A stretch of 64,000 nt of DNA from assembly GCF_004137085.1 (NCBI RefSeq), contig NZ_QYBC01000002.1, positions 343,702 to 407,701 of the forward strand, written 5' to 3'. Under the pieces are notes generated by a model. The model was not told the origin of the DNA, made no database searches, and saw only the letters and a list, made by a program, of their open reading frames with translations. Position 1 is the first letter of the stretch, and every line of letters starts with the position of its first letter. Shown here piece by piece: positions 44,455 through 53,060 of the stretch. The stretch comes from Lichenibacterium ramalinae. Lineage in GTDB: Bacteria > Pseudomonadota > Alphaproteobacteria > Rhizobiales > Beijerinckiaceae. Position numbers and translations under genes: made by a program.

Positions 44455-47400
44455 ATGCCCAAACTGCCCGTCGCCCTGGCCGCCGTGCGGCTTCTGCCCT
44501 TCACGGCGCCCGGCAAAAGCCTGATCTACGTGGCGTCCGGCGACCATCGGGCCGAAGGCGTCGCCCACCTCCTCGCCGAACTCGCCCCCGACGCGACCGT
44601 GGCCTTCGTCCCGGCCTGGGATTGCCTTCCCTACGACCGGGCCTCGCCCTCCCCCGACATCCTGGGCCAGACCATGGCGGCGCTGCGCCGCATCGACGCG
44701 CAGGCCGGCTCCGCAACAGGCGGCGTCGTGCTGGTGACGACGATGGAGGCGGCCGTGCAGCGGCTGCCGCCGGTCGACGCCGCCAGCGAGGCCGTCGACC
44801 TCGCGGTGGGGGCGGCGCTCGATCCGGCGCGGCTCGGCGCCACGCTGGAGCGCTTCGGCTACCGCCATGACGACCGGGTCGACGATCACGGGGAGTTCGC
44901 GCTGAGGGGCGAGGTGGTGGACCTGTTCCCGCCCGGCCCCACCCCCTTCCGCCTGACGCTGCAGGCCAGGCGGATCGTCGCAATCCACGCCTTCGACCCC
45001 GCGAGCCAGCGCTCGGTCGAGGACGTGGCCCGCCTTTCGGTCGGCCCGGTCTCGACGGTGCTGGCGCCGGAAGGCGCCACCGCGCCGGTTCGGCGCGTGC
45101 CCGGGCTCGAGCACCGCCTGTCCGAGCACTACCCGGCGCTGCGCACCGTCTTCGACGTCCTGCCGAAGGCGGCCCTGATCCTCGAGCCGACCGCGGCGGC
45201 CCGCTGCGACGAGGTCCTGGCCCAGGCCGCCGAGCATCACGGCGACGCCGTGAAGGGGCGCGACCCGCGCCGTGCCGCGAAGGCCGACACGTCGGCGCCC
45301 CTGCCCCCGGACGCGCTCTACCTCACGCCCGCGGAATGGGCCAAGGCGGCGAAGCGGCGGCTCCGGCCGCTGCCCGGTGGCGAGCCGGCCGAAGCCGTGC
45401 CGCATTTCCATGCCCTGCGCGGCGGACGCAAGGCCCTGGCGAGCTTCGTGTCGGCCCGCATCGCTGCCGGCCACCGCATCGTGCTGGCGGGCGCGACGGC
45501 GCGGGACCGCGCGGCCCTGGCCAAGGCGGCCACGGCCGGAACCGAGGTGAAGACGGCGACGGCCGGCACCGAAGCCGTGCCGGCGACGGGTTGGGCCGAC
45601 GTGACGGCGGCGGCGCCCGGCAGCCTGCTGCTGCTCCCGCTGTCGGCGGAGCACGGTTTCGTCGACGACGCCGACCGCGTCACCATGGTCTGCGCCACCG
45701 ACCTGCTCGGCCACCGGGCCCACCGCGCCGACCACCACCACCACCATGCCGCGCCCGTGCCCTGGCATGCGGGGGACGGCGACTTCGCCATCGGCGACAC
45801 GGTGATCCACATCGACCACGGCGTCGGCGTGCTGCGCACCATCGAGACGCTGCGGTCGGATGCGGCGGGGGCGCGCGATACGGTGCGGCTCGACTACGCC
45901 AAGGACGCCGACCTGCTGACCCCCGTCGAAGGGCTCGACCTGTTGTGGCGCTACGGCGCCGCCGGCGATGCCATCCGGCTCGACAGGCTCGACGACGACG
46001 GCTGGTCCAAGCGGCGGCAACGGATCTGGGGCGAGATCGCCATGGCGGCACGCGCCCTCGTGGAGCTCGCCCGGCGTCGGGCCGAAACCCGGGCGCCCAT
46101 CCTGAAGGCCCCGGCCGAACCCTACCGCGCCTTCACGGCCCGCTTCCCCTTCGCCCCCACGCCCGACCAGGCCGACGCCATCGCGGCCGTCGTGGCGGAC
46201 CTCGCGGCCGGGCGCCCGATGGACCGGCTGGTGGTGGGCGACGTCGGCTTCGGCAAGACCGAGGTGGCGTTGCGCGCCGCGGCCGTGGCCGTGCTGGCGG
46301 GCCGTCAGGTGGCGCTCGTCGCCCCCACCACCGTGCTGGTGCGCCAGCACGTCCAAACCTTCGCGCGCCGCTTCGCCGACCTCGGCGTCGGCGTCGCCCA
46401 GCTGTCCCGCCTGACGCCGCCGGCGGAGGCCAGGGCGATCCGCGCGGGGCTGGCCGACGGCTCGGTGCGGATCGTCGTCGGCACCCACGCCGTGGCGGCC
46501 GAGGGCGTGACCTTCAAGGAACTCGGCCTCCTCATGGTGGACGAGGAACAGCGGTTCGGCACCGCCGAGAAGACCCGGCTGCGCGAGCTCGGCCAGGGCG
46601 TGCACGTCCTCACCCTCACGGCGACGCCCATCCCCCGCACCCTGCAGGGCGCGCTTGTCGGTCTGCAGGACCTCAGCATCATCGCGACCCCGCCCGCCCG
46701 CCGGCGCCCGATCCGGACCCTGGTGGCGCCCTTCGACCTCGCCACGTTGCGCGGCGCGCTGCTGCGCGAGAAGGCGCGCGGCGGCCAAAGCTTCGTGGTG
46801 GTGCCGCGCATCGAGGGGCTGGAGCGGATGGCCGCGGCCCTGACCGAGGCCTGTCCGGAACTCTCGGTCCTGTCGGCCCACGGCCGCATGGCCCCCGAAG
46901 CCGTGGACGCCGCCATGGTGGATTTCGCCGAAGGGCACGGGGACGTGCTGGTGGCGACCTCCATCATCGAGAGCGGGCTCGACGTGCCGCGCGCCAACAC
47001 CATGATCGTGGCGGGCGCGGACCTGTTCGGCCTGTCGCAGCTCCACCAGCTGCGCGGCCGCGTCGGCCGGAGCCGGCTCCAGGGCCTGTGCTACCTGATG
47101 ACGGACGGCGACACGCCCCCCGGCGAGGCCGCGATGCGCCGGCTGCAGAGCCTCGTCACCTTCGACCGGCTCGGCAGCGGCATGGCCCTGTCGGCGCGCG
47201 ACCTCGACCTGCGCGGCGCCGGCGACCTGATGGGGGAGGAGCAGGCGGGCCACCTCCGCCTCATCGGCCTCGGGCTGTACCAGCACCTGATGAGCCTCGC
47301 GATCCGCGAAGCGCGGGGCGAGGTGGTGGAGGACTGGTCGCCCGAGATCCATATCGACCGGGCCGGCTCGCTGCCCACCGACTACATCCCGGAGCCCGAG

Positions 47401-47763
47401 CTGCGCCTGAACCTCTACGCGCGCCTGGCGCGCGTGGTGGAGCCGCAAGAGGCCGAAGCCATCGCCGAGGAACTGGCGGACCGGTTCGGCCCGCCGCCCG
47501 AGGAAGTGCGCGACCTGCTGGAGCGCGTGCGGCTGCGGGCCCTGTGCCGGACGCTCGGCATCGCCCGCATCGACGCCGGGCCGAAAGCCATCGCGCTCGA
47601 CCTCAGGCCGAGTGTCGCCGCGGCGGACCTCGTCGGCCGGGCTCCGCCACGGCTGCGGGATCGGCTGACGCTGAAAGGACGTCGGTTGATCTATGCCCAG
47701 CCATCGGGCACGTCGCACGAGCGGCTGACGCTGGCGGCGAACCTGCTGGCGGGGTTGGGCTGA
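44455..47763 (+). CDS. mfd: Transcription-repair coupling factor Mfd
   Basis: 1102 residues. Releases stalled RNA polymerase and recruits UvrA. N-terminal UvrB-like domains (DGVVLVTTMEAAVQ region, about 1-330), an RNA polymerase-interacting domain (AIGDTVIHIDHGVGVLRTIE at about 440-460), a RecG-like helicase core with Walker A GDVGFGKTEVALRAA and DEEQ in VDEEQRFG, and the C-terminal TRCF domain are in the usual order. Just before the interaction domain there is an unusual His-rich run, HRADHHHHHAAP, where other Mfd proteins are usually Arg-rich. The ATG at 44455 follows the conserved start. An ATG 39 bp upstream is less likely. Confidence 0.97.
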   Translation: MPKLPVALAAVRLLPFTAPGKSLIYVASGDHRAEGVAHLLAELAPDATVAFVPAWDCLPYDRASPSPDILGQTMAALRRIDAQAGSATGGVVLVTTMEAAVQRLPPVDAASEAVDLAVGAALDPARLGATLERFGYRHDDRVDDHGEFALRGEVVDLFPPGPTPFRLTLQARRIVAIHAFDPASQRSVEDVARLSVGPVSTVLAPEGATAPVRRVPGLEHRLSEHYPALRTVFDVLPKAALILEPTAAARCDEVLAQAAEHHGDAVKGRDPRRAAKADTSAPLPPDALYLTPAEWAKAAKRRLRPLPGGEPAEAVPHFHALRGGRKALASFVSARIAAGHRIVLAGATARDRAALAKAATAGTEVKTATAGTEAVPATGWADVTAAAPGSLLLLPLSAEHGFVDDADRVTMVCATDLLGHRAHRADHHHHHAAPVPWHAGDGDFAIGDTVIHIDHGVGVLRTIETLRSDAAGARDTVRLDYAKDADLLTPVEGLDLLWRYGAAGDAIRLDRLDDDGWSKRRQRIWGEIAMAARALVELARRRAETRAPILKAPAEPYRAFTARFPFAPTPDQADAIAAVVADLAAGRPMDRLVVGDVGFGKTEVALRAAAVAVLAGRQVALVAPTTVLVRQHVQTFARRFADLGVGVAQLSRLTPPAEARAIRAGLADGSVRIVVGTHAVAAEGVTFKELGLLMVDEEQRFGTAEKTRLRELGQGVHVLTLTATPIPRTLQGALVGLQDLSIIATPPARRRPIRTLVAPFDLATLRGALLREKARGGQSFVVVPRIEGLERMAAALTEACPELSVLSAHGRMAPEAVDAAMVDFAEGHGDVLVATSIIESGLDVPRANTMIVAGADLFGLSQLHQLRGRVGRSRLQGLCYLMTDGDTPPGEAAMRRLQSLVTFDRLGSGMALSARDLDLRGAGDLMGEEQAGHLRLIGLGLYQHLMSLAIREARGEVVEDWSPEIHIDRAGSLPTDYIPEPELRLNLYARLARVVEPQEAEAIAEELADRFGPPPEEVRDLLERVRLRALCRTLGIARIDAGPKAIALDLRPSVAAADLVGRAPPRLRDRLTLKGRRLIYAQPSGTSHERLTLAANLLAGLG

Positions 47764-49090
47764 TGTCGCCCGGCGACGCCAGCTCCGGCGTCGCGACGTC
47801 CGGCGTGACGAGGCAGGAGCCCGTGCCGAAGCCGGCATCGGCCCCGTCCGCCCCCAGGCGCACCGGCAGCGCCAGCAGGCCGCGCAGGCCGGTCGCCTGA
47901 CGCCAGCGCACCGCCCCGCGCGGCACCGCCAGCGCGAGGTCGGGAAAGCGTCGCAGCAGCGCGGCGAGGGCGATCCTCGTTTCGAGCCGCGCCAGGGATG
48001 CGCCGAGGCAGTAATGCAGGCCGAAGCCCAACGCGAGGTGGCGGTTGTTGTCGGTGCGGCGGATGTCGAACCGGTCCGGATCGGCGAAGACCGCCTCGTC
48101 GCGGTTGGCGGCGGCGAGCAGCAGGATCACCATCTCGCCCTTTCGGACGCGGGTGCCGGCGATCTCGACGTCTTCGAGCGCGAAGCGCGGCGTGCCGTGC
48201 TCGACCGGGTTGGTGTAGCGGAGGAACTCCTCGACGGCGCCGTCCATCAGCCCGGGGTCGCGGCGCAGCATGTCCATCTGGTCGGGATGGTCGATGAGCG
48301 CCATCAGGCCGTTGCCGATCAGGTTGACCGAGGTCTCGTGGCCGGCGAAGAGCAGCAGGAAGATCATGCCGATCAGCTCGTCGCGGGTGAGGTGGTCTCC
48401 CTCCTCCTCGACGGCGATCAGCTTGGTGATGATGCCGTCGTCGGGCTCGCGGCGGCGCAGCTCGATCAGGTTCTCGAAGAAGCGCAGCAGCTTCGGCATG
48501 GCGGGCAGCCACCGCACGGCGCGGCGGACCGGCTTGTCGTTCACCTCGATGAGGCGGACCACCTGGTCGTGGAACTCAAGCCGCCAGGCTTCCGGGATGC
48601 CCAGCATCTCCGAGATGACGCTGAGCGGCAGCGGCAGGGCGAAATCCGCCATGAGGTCGACCGTGCCGGTCTCGCCGGCCTTGGCGACGGCGGCGTCGAG
48701 CAGGCTGTCCACCATGGCGGAGATCCAGGGCGCCATGTCGGCGACGGCCCGCGGCGTGAAGACCTTGGAGACGAGGCGGCGCAGGCGCGCGTGGGCGGGA
48801 TCGTCGACGCTGACCATGGAGGCGCCGACGAGCTTGATGAGCTTGGGCGCGTAGGGGCCGCCGAACCCGAACAGCGGCGTCCGGCGGGCGTTGCGCGGGT
48901 CGGTGGAGAAGCGCTGATCCTTGTGGACCTTCAGCACGTCCTCGTAGCGTGTCACCACCCAGCCCGTGCCGCGGGTTGGGATCTGGGCCCGGATGACCGG
49001 TGAATGGCGCCTCAGCTCGGCATAGTAAGCGAAGGCGTCATCCCGGCTCGCGGGATCCCACTGGACAGCTTTCAAGAATGATCCCTTCAC
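47603..49090 (-). CDS. Cytochrome P450 with an antisense-overlapping C-terminal tail
   Basis: 495 residues. The I-helix FAGHET, the K-helix EEFLRY (ExxR), and the heme loop GFGLHYCLGASLARLE with Cys361 as ligand show a complete P450 core ending near residue 415. The remaining ~80 residues are Pro/Ala/Ser-rich and unlike any P450. Their last ~53 codons run antisense through the 3' end of mfd (161-bp convergent overlap). No signal peptide is seen. A redox partner is not adjacent. The neighbour on the same strand is squalene-hopene cyclase, so a hopanoid or terpenoid substrate is possible but only inferred from position. Confidence 0.9.
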   Translation of the reverse strand: MKGSFLKAVQWDPASRDDAFAYYAELRRHSPVIRAQIPTRGTGWVVTRYEDVLKVHKDQRFSTDPRNARRTPLFGFGGPYAPKLIKLVGASMVSVDDPAHARLRRLVSKVFTPRAVADMAPWISAMVDSLLDAAVAKAGETGTVDLMADFALPLPLSVISEMLGIPEAWRLEFHDQVVRLIEVNDKPVRRAVRWLPAMPKLLRFFENLIELRRREPDDGIITKLIAVEEEGDHLTRDELIGMIFLLLFAGHETSVNLIGNGLMALIDHPDQMDMLRRDPGLMDGAVEEFLRYTNPVEHGTPRFALEDVEIAGTRVRKGEMVILLLAAANRDEAVFADPDRFDIRRTDNNRHLALGFGLHYCLGASLARLETRIALAALLRRFPDLALAVPRGAVRWRQATGLRGLLALPVRLGADGADAGFGTGSCLVTPDVATPELASPGDISPTPPAGSPPASAARATCPMAGHRSTDVLSASADPAAVAEPGRRGPPRRHSA

Positions 49091-49241
49091 GGCAGCGACC
49101 CGGCGCCGGACCGCCGGAAGCTCAGCCTCGCGCGGGCATCACCTCGGGGGTCTTTGCGGCAGGAGCAAGACGGATCCGGCATAGGGTCCGCCAAAGGCGA
49201 GGGCAACCTCGCATCGACCGGGCCCCGGGGAGCCCTCGGCG

Positions 49242-51218
49242 TCACATGCCGTGCAGCACCGCCGCGGTGTTGCCCTGCTTGAGGCTGCGGTAGCGCGCCA
49301 GGGCCCAGAGCGGGAAGAACTTCGCGTAGCCGAGGTAGCGCAGGTAGAACACGCGGGGGAAGCCCGTGCCGGTGTAGTGCGGCTCCTGCCAGAAGCCGTC
49401 CTCGCCCTGGTTCTGCTCGAGATAGGCGATGCCGCGCTTGACGACGGGATGGTCGACCTCCCCGGCCGCCATGAGGCCGATCACGGCCCAGGCGGTCTGC
49501 GAGGCCGTCGTCTCCGAGGGCTTGTAGGCCACGTAGTCGAGCGCGTAGCCGGCGTCGGCCTCGCCCCAGCCCCCGTCCGGGTTCTGGATGGCGATGAGCC
49601 AGTCGACGGCGCGGCGCACCGCGGGATGGCCGGCATCGATGCCGACGGCGTTGAAGGCGCAGAGCACCGACCAGGTGCCGTAGATGTAGTTGATGCCCCA
49701 GCGGCCGAACCAGCTCCCCTCGGGGTGCTGCTCCCTCAGCAGGTAGTCGACGCCGCGCCGCACCGCCTCGCTGGTCTTCGCGGTCTCGCCGAGCTGGCCC
49801 AGCATCGACAGGCAGCGTGCCGTGACGTCGGCGGTCGGCGGGTCGAGCAGCGCGCCGTGGTCGGCGAAGGGGATGTGGTTCAGGTAGTAGGAGGTGTTGT
49901 CGACGTCGAAGGCGCCCCAGCCGCCGTTCGTGCTCTGCATGCCGACGACCCACTCGACGGCGCGGTCGATCGCGTGGTCGAAGCGCCGCGTCCCGGTCTT
50001 GTTGCGGGCGCGGTCCATGGCCATCACCACGACGGCGGTGTCGTCGAGGTCGACGTAATGGTCGTTCTTGTACTGGAAGGCCCAGCCGCCGGGCCGGAGG
50101 TCCGGCCGGCGATAGGCCCAGTCGCCCTTCACGTCGAGCACCTGCAACGGCAGCAGCCAGTCGAGCGCGCGCTCGGCGCTGGCGGTGTCGTCGGGCGCGG
50201 CTTCGAGCAGGGCGTGGGCCGTCAGCACGGTGTCCCAGACCGGCGACAGGCAGGGCTGGCAGAAGGCTTCATCGCCGTTGTGCGCCACGAGCTTCTCGAG
50301 CGCCTTCTTGGCGATGATCATGTCGGGGTGGTCTTCGGGCACCCCGAGCACGTGGAACATCATCACCGTATAGGCGATCGACGGATAGATGGCGCCGACC
50401 CCGTCCTCGCCGTTCAACCGTTCGCGCAGGAACTCGACGGCCTTCTGGATGGCGGAGTCCCGGCTCTTCTTCGGGAACAGGGGTTCGGTGACGCGCAGCA
50501 CCTTGTCGAGGCCGACGAAGAAGGCGCCCCAGAAGCCGACCTGGTTGACGGTCTTGGGCCAGCGCTTGACGGCGTGCGGCGGCACGATGAAGAGCTCGTC
50601 GATGCCGACGCGGCGCGGGTTCGCGGCCCTGGGCTTCTTGGCCATCAGCACCAGCAGCGGCACCACGGTGTCGCGCGCCCAGTAGCTGAAGCGCCAGATG
50701 TTGATGGGGAACCAGCCGGGCGCGTGCATCAGTTCGACCGGCATGACCGGCACGGCGCTCCACGGCACGATGCCGAAGAAGGCCAGCATCATGCGGGTGA
50801 AGATGTTCATGTTCACGGCGCCGCCATGCGCCAGGATGGCGTTGCGCGCCTTCACCATGTGGGGCGCATCGACCGGGTCCCCGGCGATCTTCAGCGCGAA
50901 ATAGGCCTTGACGCTGGCCGACATGTTGAGCTGGCCCTTGGCCAGCATGGGCCAGCCGCCGTGCGACTCTTGGATGCGGCGCAGGTAGTTGGCGGTCCGG
51001 CGCTCCATCTCGGGCTCGACTTCGCCGAGGAAGTGCTTGACCATGATGTATTCCGCCGGGATGGCGGCATCGGCTTCGAGGTCGAAGGCATAATGGCCAT
51101 CCGCGCGCTGCTCCTCGAGGAGGGCCGACATGGCCCGCGTGATGGCGGCATCGAGGCCGGTCACGTCGAACAGGGAGGTCCTGCCGACGGGGGCGGCGGC
51201 TTGGGCGGCGAGTGACAT
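49242..51218 (-). CDS. shc: Squalene-hopene cyclase
   Basis: 658 residues. Cyclises squalene to hopene, the first step of hopanoid synthesis, at the inner membrane. The protonating DxDD motif is Asp390-Leu-Asp-Asp393 in YVDLDDTAVV. QW repeats appear throughout, for example NGGWGAFDVDN and NPDGGWGEA. Both alpha-barrels seem complete, and the length is normal. The ATG at 51216-51218 opens with MSLAAQAAAPVG. No other hopanoid (hpn) gene is in the window. Confidence 0.96.
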   Translation of the reverse strand: MSLAAQAAAPVGRTSLFDVTGLDAAITRAMSALLEEQRADGHYAFDLEADAAIPAEYIMVKHFLGEVEPEMERRTANYLRRIQESHGGWPMLAKGQLNMSASVKAYFALKIAGDPVDAPHMVKARNAILAHGGAVNMNIFTRMMLAFFGIVPWSAVPVMPVELMHAPGWFPINIWRFSYWARDTVVPLLVLMAKKPRAANPRRVGIDELFIVPPHAVKRWPKTVNQVGFWGAFFVGLDKVLRVTEPLFPKKSRDSAIQKAVEFLRERLNGEDGVGAIYPSIAYTVMMFHVLGVPEDHPDMIIAKKALEKLVAHNGDEAFCQPCLSPVWDTVLTAHALLEAAPDDTASAERALDWLLPLQVLDVKGDWAYRRPDLRPGGWAFQYKNDHYVDLDDTAVVVMAMDRARNKTGTRRFDHAIDRAVEWVVGMQSTNGGWGAFDVDNTSYYLNHIPFADHGALLDPPTADVTARCLSMLGQLGETAKTSEAVRRGVDYLLREQHPEGSWFGRWGINYIYGTWSVLCAFNAVGIDAGHPAVRRAVDWLIAIQNPDGGWGEADAGYALDYVAYKPSETTASQTAWAVIGLMAAGEVDHPVVKRGIAYLEQNQGEDGFWQEPHYTGTGFPRVFYLRYLGYAKFFPLWALARYRSLKQGNTAAVLHGM

Positions 51219-51537
51219 CAGGCGCGTGTTCTCGTTTCTGTCCGGCGACGGAATGCAGCGCCGTCGAGGGCTCGCTGCGCTGCAACACGATGCGACCTAG
51301 AATGGCCGAAACATGGCTTTGTTTCACATTCGCCGCACGGCGTCGCCCCCGGACCGCCTGTTAAGGTGAACCTGTGTCCCCCGGAGAACACCCGGAGGGG
51401 CGGGCGGCCGGTCGGCGACCGGACGGAACCACCGTCAAAAAGCTGTTGCCAAGGCCGGGGAGAGGCTTTAGGGACTGCGTCAGCGGCGCCGAACAAGCGC
51501 CGCCTTCGAAAGTCCCGCAGCGGACATCGTCGAATGC
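51219..51537. other. 319-bp region between shc and tRNA-Arg
   Basis: No protein gene is supported. Frames antisense to the tRNA here are artefacts (see rejected items). The stretch holds one small dyad (51308-51325) and the presumed promoters of shc and the tRNA. TAGAAT at 51298-51303 is a possible plus-strand -10 element. Confidence 0.5.
51308..51325. repeat. GAAACA-N6-TGTTTC inverted repeat upstream of shc
   Basis: A perfect 6-bp dyad with a 6-nt centre lies 90 bp upstream of the shc start. Its size fits a dimeric transcription factor site. No regulator is known from context. Confidence 0.35.
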
Positions 51538-51614
51538 GCGGTCGTAGCTCAGCTGGATAGAGCACCAGACTACGAATCTGGGGGTCAGGGGTTCGAATCC
51601 CTTCGACCGCGCCA
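51538..51614 (+). tRNA. tRNA-Arg (anticodon ACG), CCA encoded
   Basis: A 77-nt cloverleaf: acceptor GCGGTCG pairs with CGACCGC, D-arm GCTC...GAGC, anticodon stem CCAGA/TCTGG with loop CTACGAA (anticodon ACG), variable GGGTC, T-arm AGGGG-TTCGAAT-CCCTT, then G and CCA. ACG reads CGN codons after deamination to inosine. The mobile-element-like region begins right after it, so its 3' end is the probable attachment site. Confidence 0.97.
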
Positions 51615-52216
51615 TTAAAATCAGTCACTTAGCTCTCCTTTTCGGTGTGATCTGCTTCCGGTCAAATCTGATCTGGAAGCAGATCGGAAGCAGCGCTTCG
51701 CCGGTGACCATTGCGGCCGAAAGCGGACTCACTCTCTCATTCCAGCCACAGTCGCCGGCCGTCCGATCGGCTGCGATGCGAGGTTCTCACAGCGAAGATG
51801 CCGCGGCCGTCGTGCACCGCCCGGCTTCACCATGGCCTGGTTCTGGCATCCACCGTGTCGGGTCGGCACCGTCACCATGCTGGCTCAGGTGGCCGCGGCA
51901 CGTGTTCTCCCGAGCGCTCGCCGCGGTCATTCACCCCATTTTGCTCGACCGCTGGCGAGGACCTGCCCCATCCGGCAATCTCTTTCTTAGGGCCGAGGGG
52001 GCACGGCCCGGACGGCCGTGGCACCCCGTTCTCCAGCCCGGGAGCCGCGGCCGTTTTTCGTTGGCTAATTTGGGTGCAGCTTAGAGACGACGGGGCAGCA
52101 ATTACAACATAAGTCATCTTTGTCGACCTTTCCGGTTTTGTATGATTTGTAAGCGTCGAGGATGCTGTCTTGAGATATTTTGTCTCCATCGAGGTGCAAG
52201 ACCGTTGGAGATCCCT
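51615..52216. other. 602-bp left-end segment of the element without clear genes
   Basis: Frames exist on both strands but have biased, unconvincing composition. The segment contains the 11-bp inverted repeat at 51649-51685 and an AT-rich stretch at about 52080-52150. A possible promoter for the next gene is TTGTCG at 52120-52125 with TATGAT at 52141-52146 (spacing 15, short). Confidence 0.45.
51649..51685. repeat. 11-bp inverted repeat 34 bp after the tRNA
   Basis: GATCTGCTTCC and GGAAGCAGATC are a perfect inverted repeat around 15 nt, followed by a direct copy of GGAAGCAG at 51686-51693. Its place beside the putative attachment site suggests integrase or excisionase arm-type sites. A tRNA terminator is an alternative, though no T-tract follows. 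Confidence 0.5.
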
Positions 52217-52444
52217 TTGGACCGATACTTCTTCGACGTCCGAGATCGCGGGGTTCACATTCGTGGCACGGCCGGCATCGATTTAGACAACGACGCGCTT
52301 GCCATTCGTGAGGCTACCCTGATCGTTTGGCAGCTCCTGTCCGACGCTTCTGCCGAAGATCGCATAGGCAGCGTCACGGTCGCCATCCGGACCGGGACGG
52401 GAGCTTGCATTTACGAGGCGTCGACGTCCCCGGTCGACGAGTAG
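52217..52444 (+). CDS. DUF6894-like small protein
   Basis: 75 residues beginning (L/M)DRYFFDVRDRGVHIRGTAGIDL, the pattern of the small DUF6894-type proteins frequent in Rhizobiales. The TTG at 52217-52219 has GGAG six bases upstream, and it gives the family-typical start. An ATG 75 bp upstream would add a Cys-rich, non-matching extension. Function is unknown. Its 3' end overlaps the convergent 86-residue gene by 34 bp. Confidence 0.65.
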   Translation: MDRYFFDVRDRGVHIRGTAGIDLDNDALAIREATLIVWQLLSDASAEDRIGSVTVAIRTGTGACIYEASTSPVDE

Positions 52445-52671
52445 GACAAGCGAGCTTCGACCCGCCGCCGATACCGCTCCGCGTCCTCCCGCAGCCGCGC
52501 GATCAGCCGATCGGCTTGGTCGAGGTCGCCCTCCTCCATCAACCGACAGGCCCGACGGACGCGATAGGTATGACCCACCTGGAACGCCGCGGGCCGGGCG
52601 AACAGGAGGACGATGGCGGGGAGCCACCAGAGCAAGATGACGGCGTGGGTGAGGCGCTGGAGGGCGGTCAT
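52411..52671 (-). CDS. Small membrane protein of the element
   Basis: 86 residues. One hydrophobic helix near the N-terminus (AVILLWWLPAIVLLFA), then a charged helical tail (YRVRRACRLMEEGDLDQADRLIARL). The ATG at 52669-52671 overlaps the stop of the upstream Tat-like gene (ATGA). No family is recognised. The one-helix-plus-charged-coil layout is seen in some phage accessory proteins. Confidence 0.6.
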   Translation of the reverse strand: MTALQRLTHAVILLWWLPAIVLLFARPAAFQVGHTYRVRRACRLMEEGDLDQADRLIARLREDAERYRRRVEARLSYSSTGDVDAS

Positions 52672-53060
52672 AAGCGCCGCCTGTCGCTGATCGGCACGCC
52701 GGCCGCCGACAGGATCACGGCTGCGCGGGTGGATGGGGGTGCCGAAGCCACGTGGCGCTCGACGTCGGGGACATCGGGCAGCCAGAACATGTAGTTCGCT
52801 TCGCTGGCTGCCCGGTCCGCGTAAGCCTCCGGGGATGGATCGATCGGGTAGACGCACGGTTTCCATGACGCCAGGGCATCACGGCGGGCGTGCTCCTTCA
52901 TGGCCGCCCAATGCTCATGGGCAAGCCACGCAAGATAGCGCTTGTGCAGGGCGTCCGTGACCGGAACTGCCGCCGCTGTAGGCCGGCCGATGAGGGTCAC
53001 GCCGCCGCCGATGAGCGGGAGGGACGCGAGACCACGGAGAAAGGCGCGGCGATCAGACAT
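52668..53060 (-). CDS. Small exported protein with a twin-arginine-like signal
   Basis: 130 residues. The start MSDRRAFLRGLASLPLIGG has an RRAFLRG motif and a hydrophobic core, resembling a Tat signal, with likely cleavage near residue 33. The mature part is helical and charged (YLAWLAHEHWAAMKEHARRDAL). I do not recognise its function. Proteins of this general shape occur in alphaproteobacterial phage islands. It is coupled to the genes on both sides: 4 bp overlap downstream, 8 bp upstream. Confidence 0.6.
   Translation of the reverse strand: MSDRRAFLRGLASLPLIGGGVTLIGRPTAAAVPVTDALHKRYLAWLAHEHWAAMKEHARRDALASWKPCVYPIDPSPEAYADRAASEANYMFWLPDVPDVERHVASAPPSTRAAVILSAAGVPISDRRRL

Noticed and set aside
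45715..45760. Frameshift or insertion in mfd at the His-rich run
   Set aside because: The frame continues into conserved domains on both sides, so it is a composition difference and not a break.
51218..51628. Minus-strand frames across the tRNA-Arg (translations such as RTPDPQIRSLVLYP and SKGFEPLTPRFVV)
   Set aside because: These are the well-known false proteins produced by translating tRNA genes on the opposite strand.
51647..52112. Plus-strand frames of 133-145 codons in the left end of the element
   Set aside because: Two overlapping frames of biased composition without domain resemblance or a good ribosome site.
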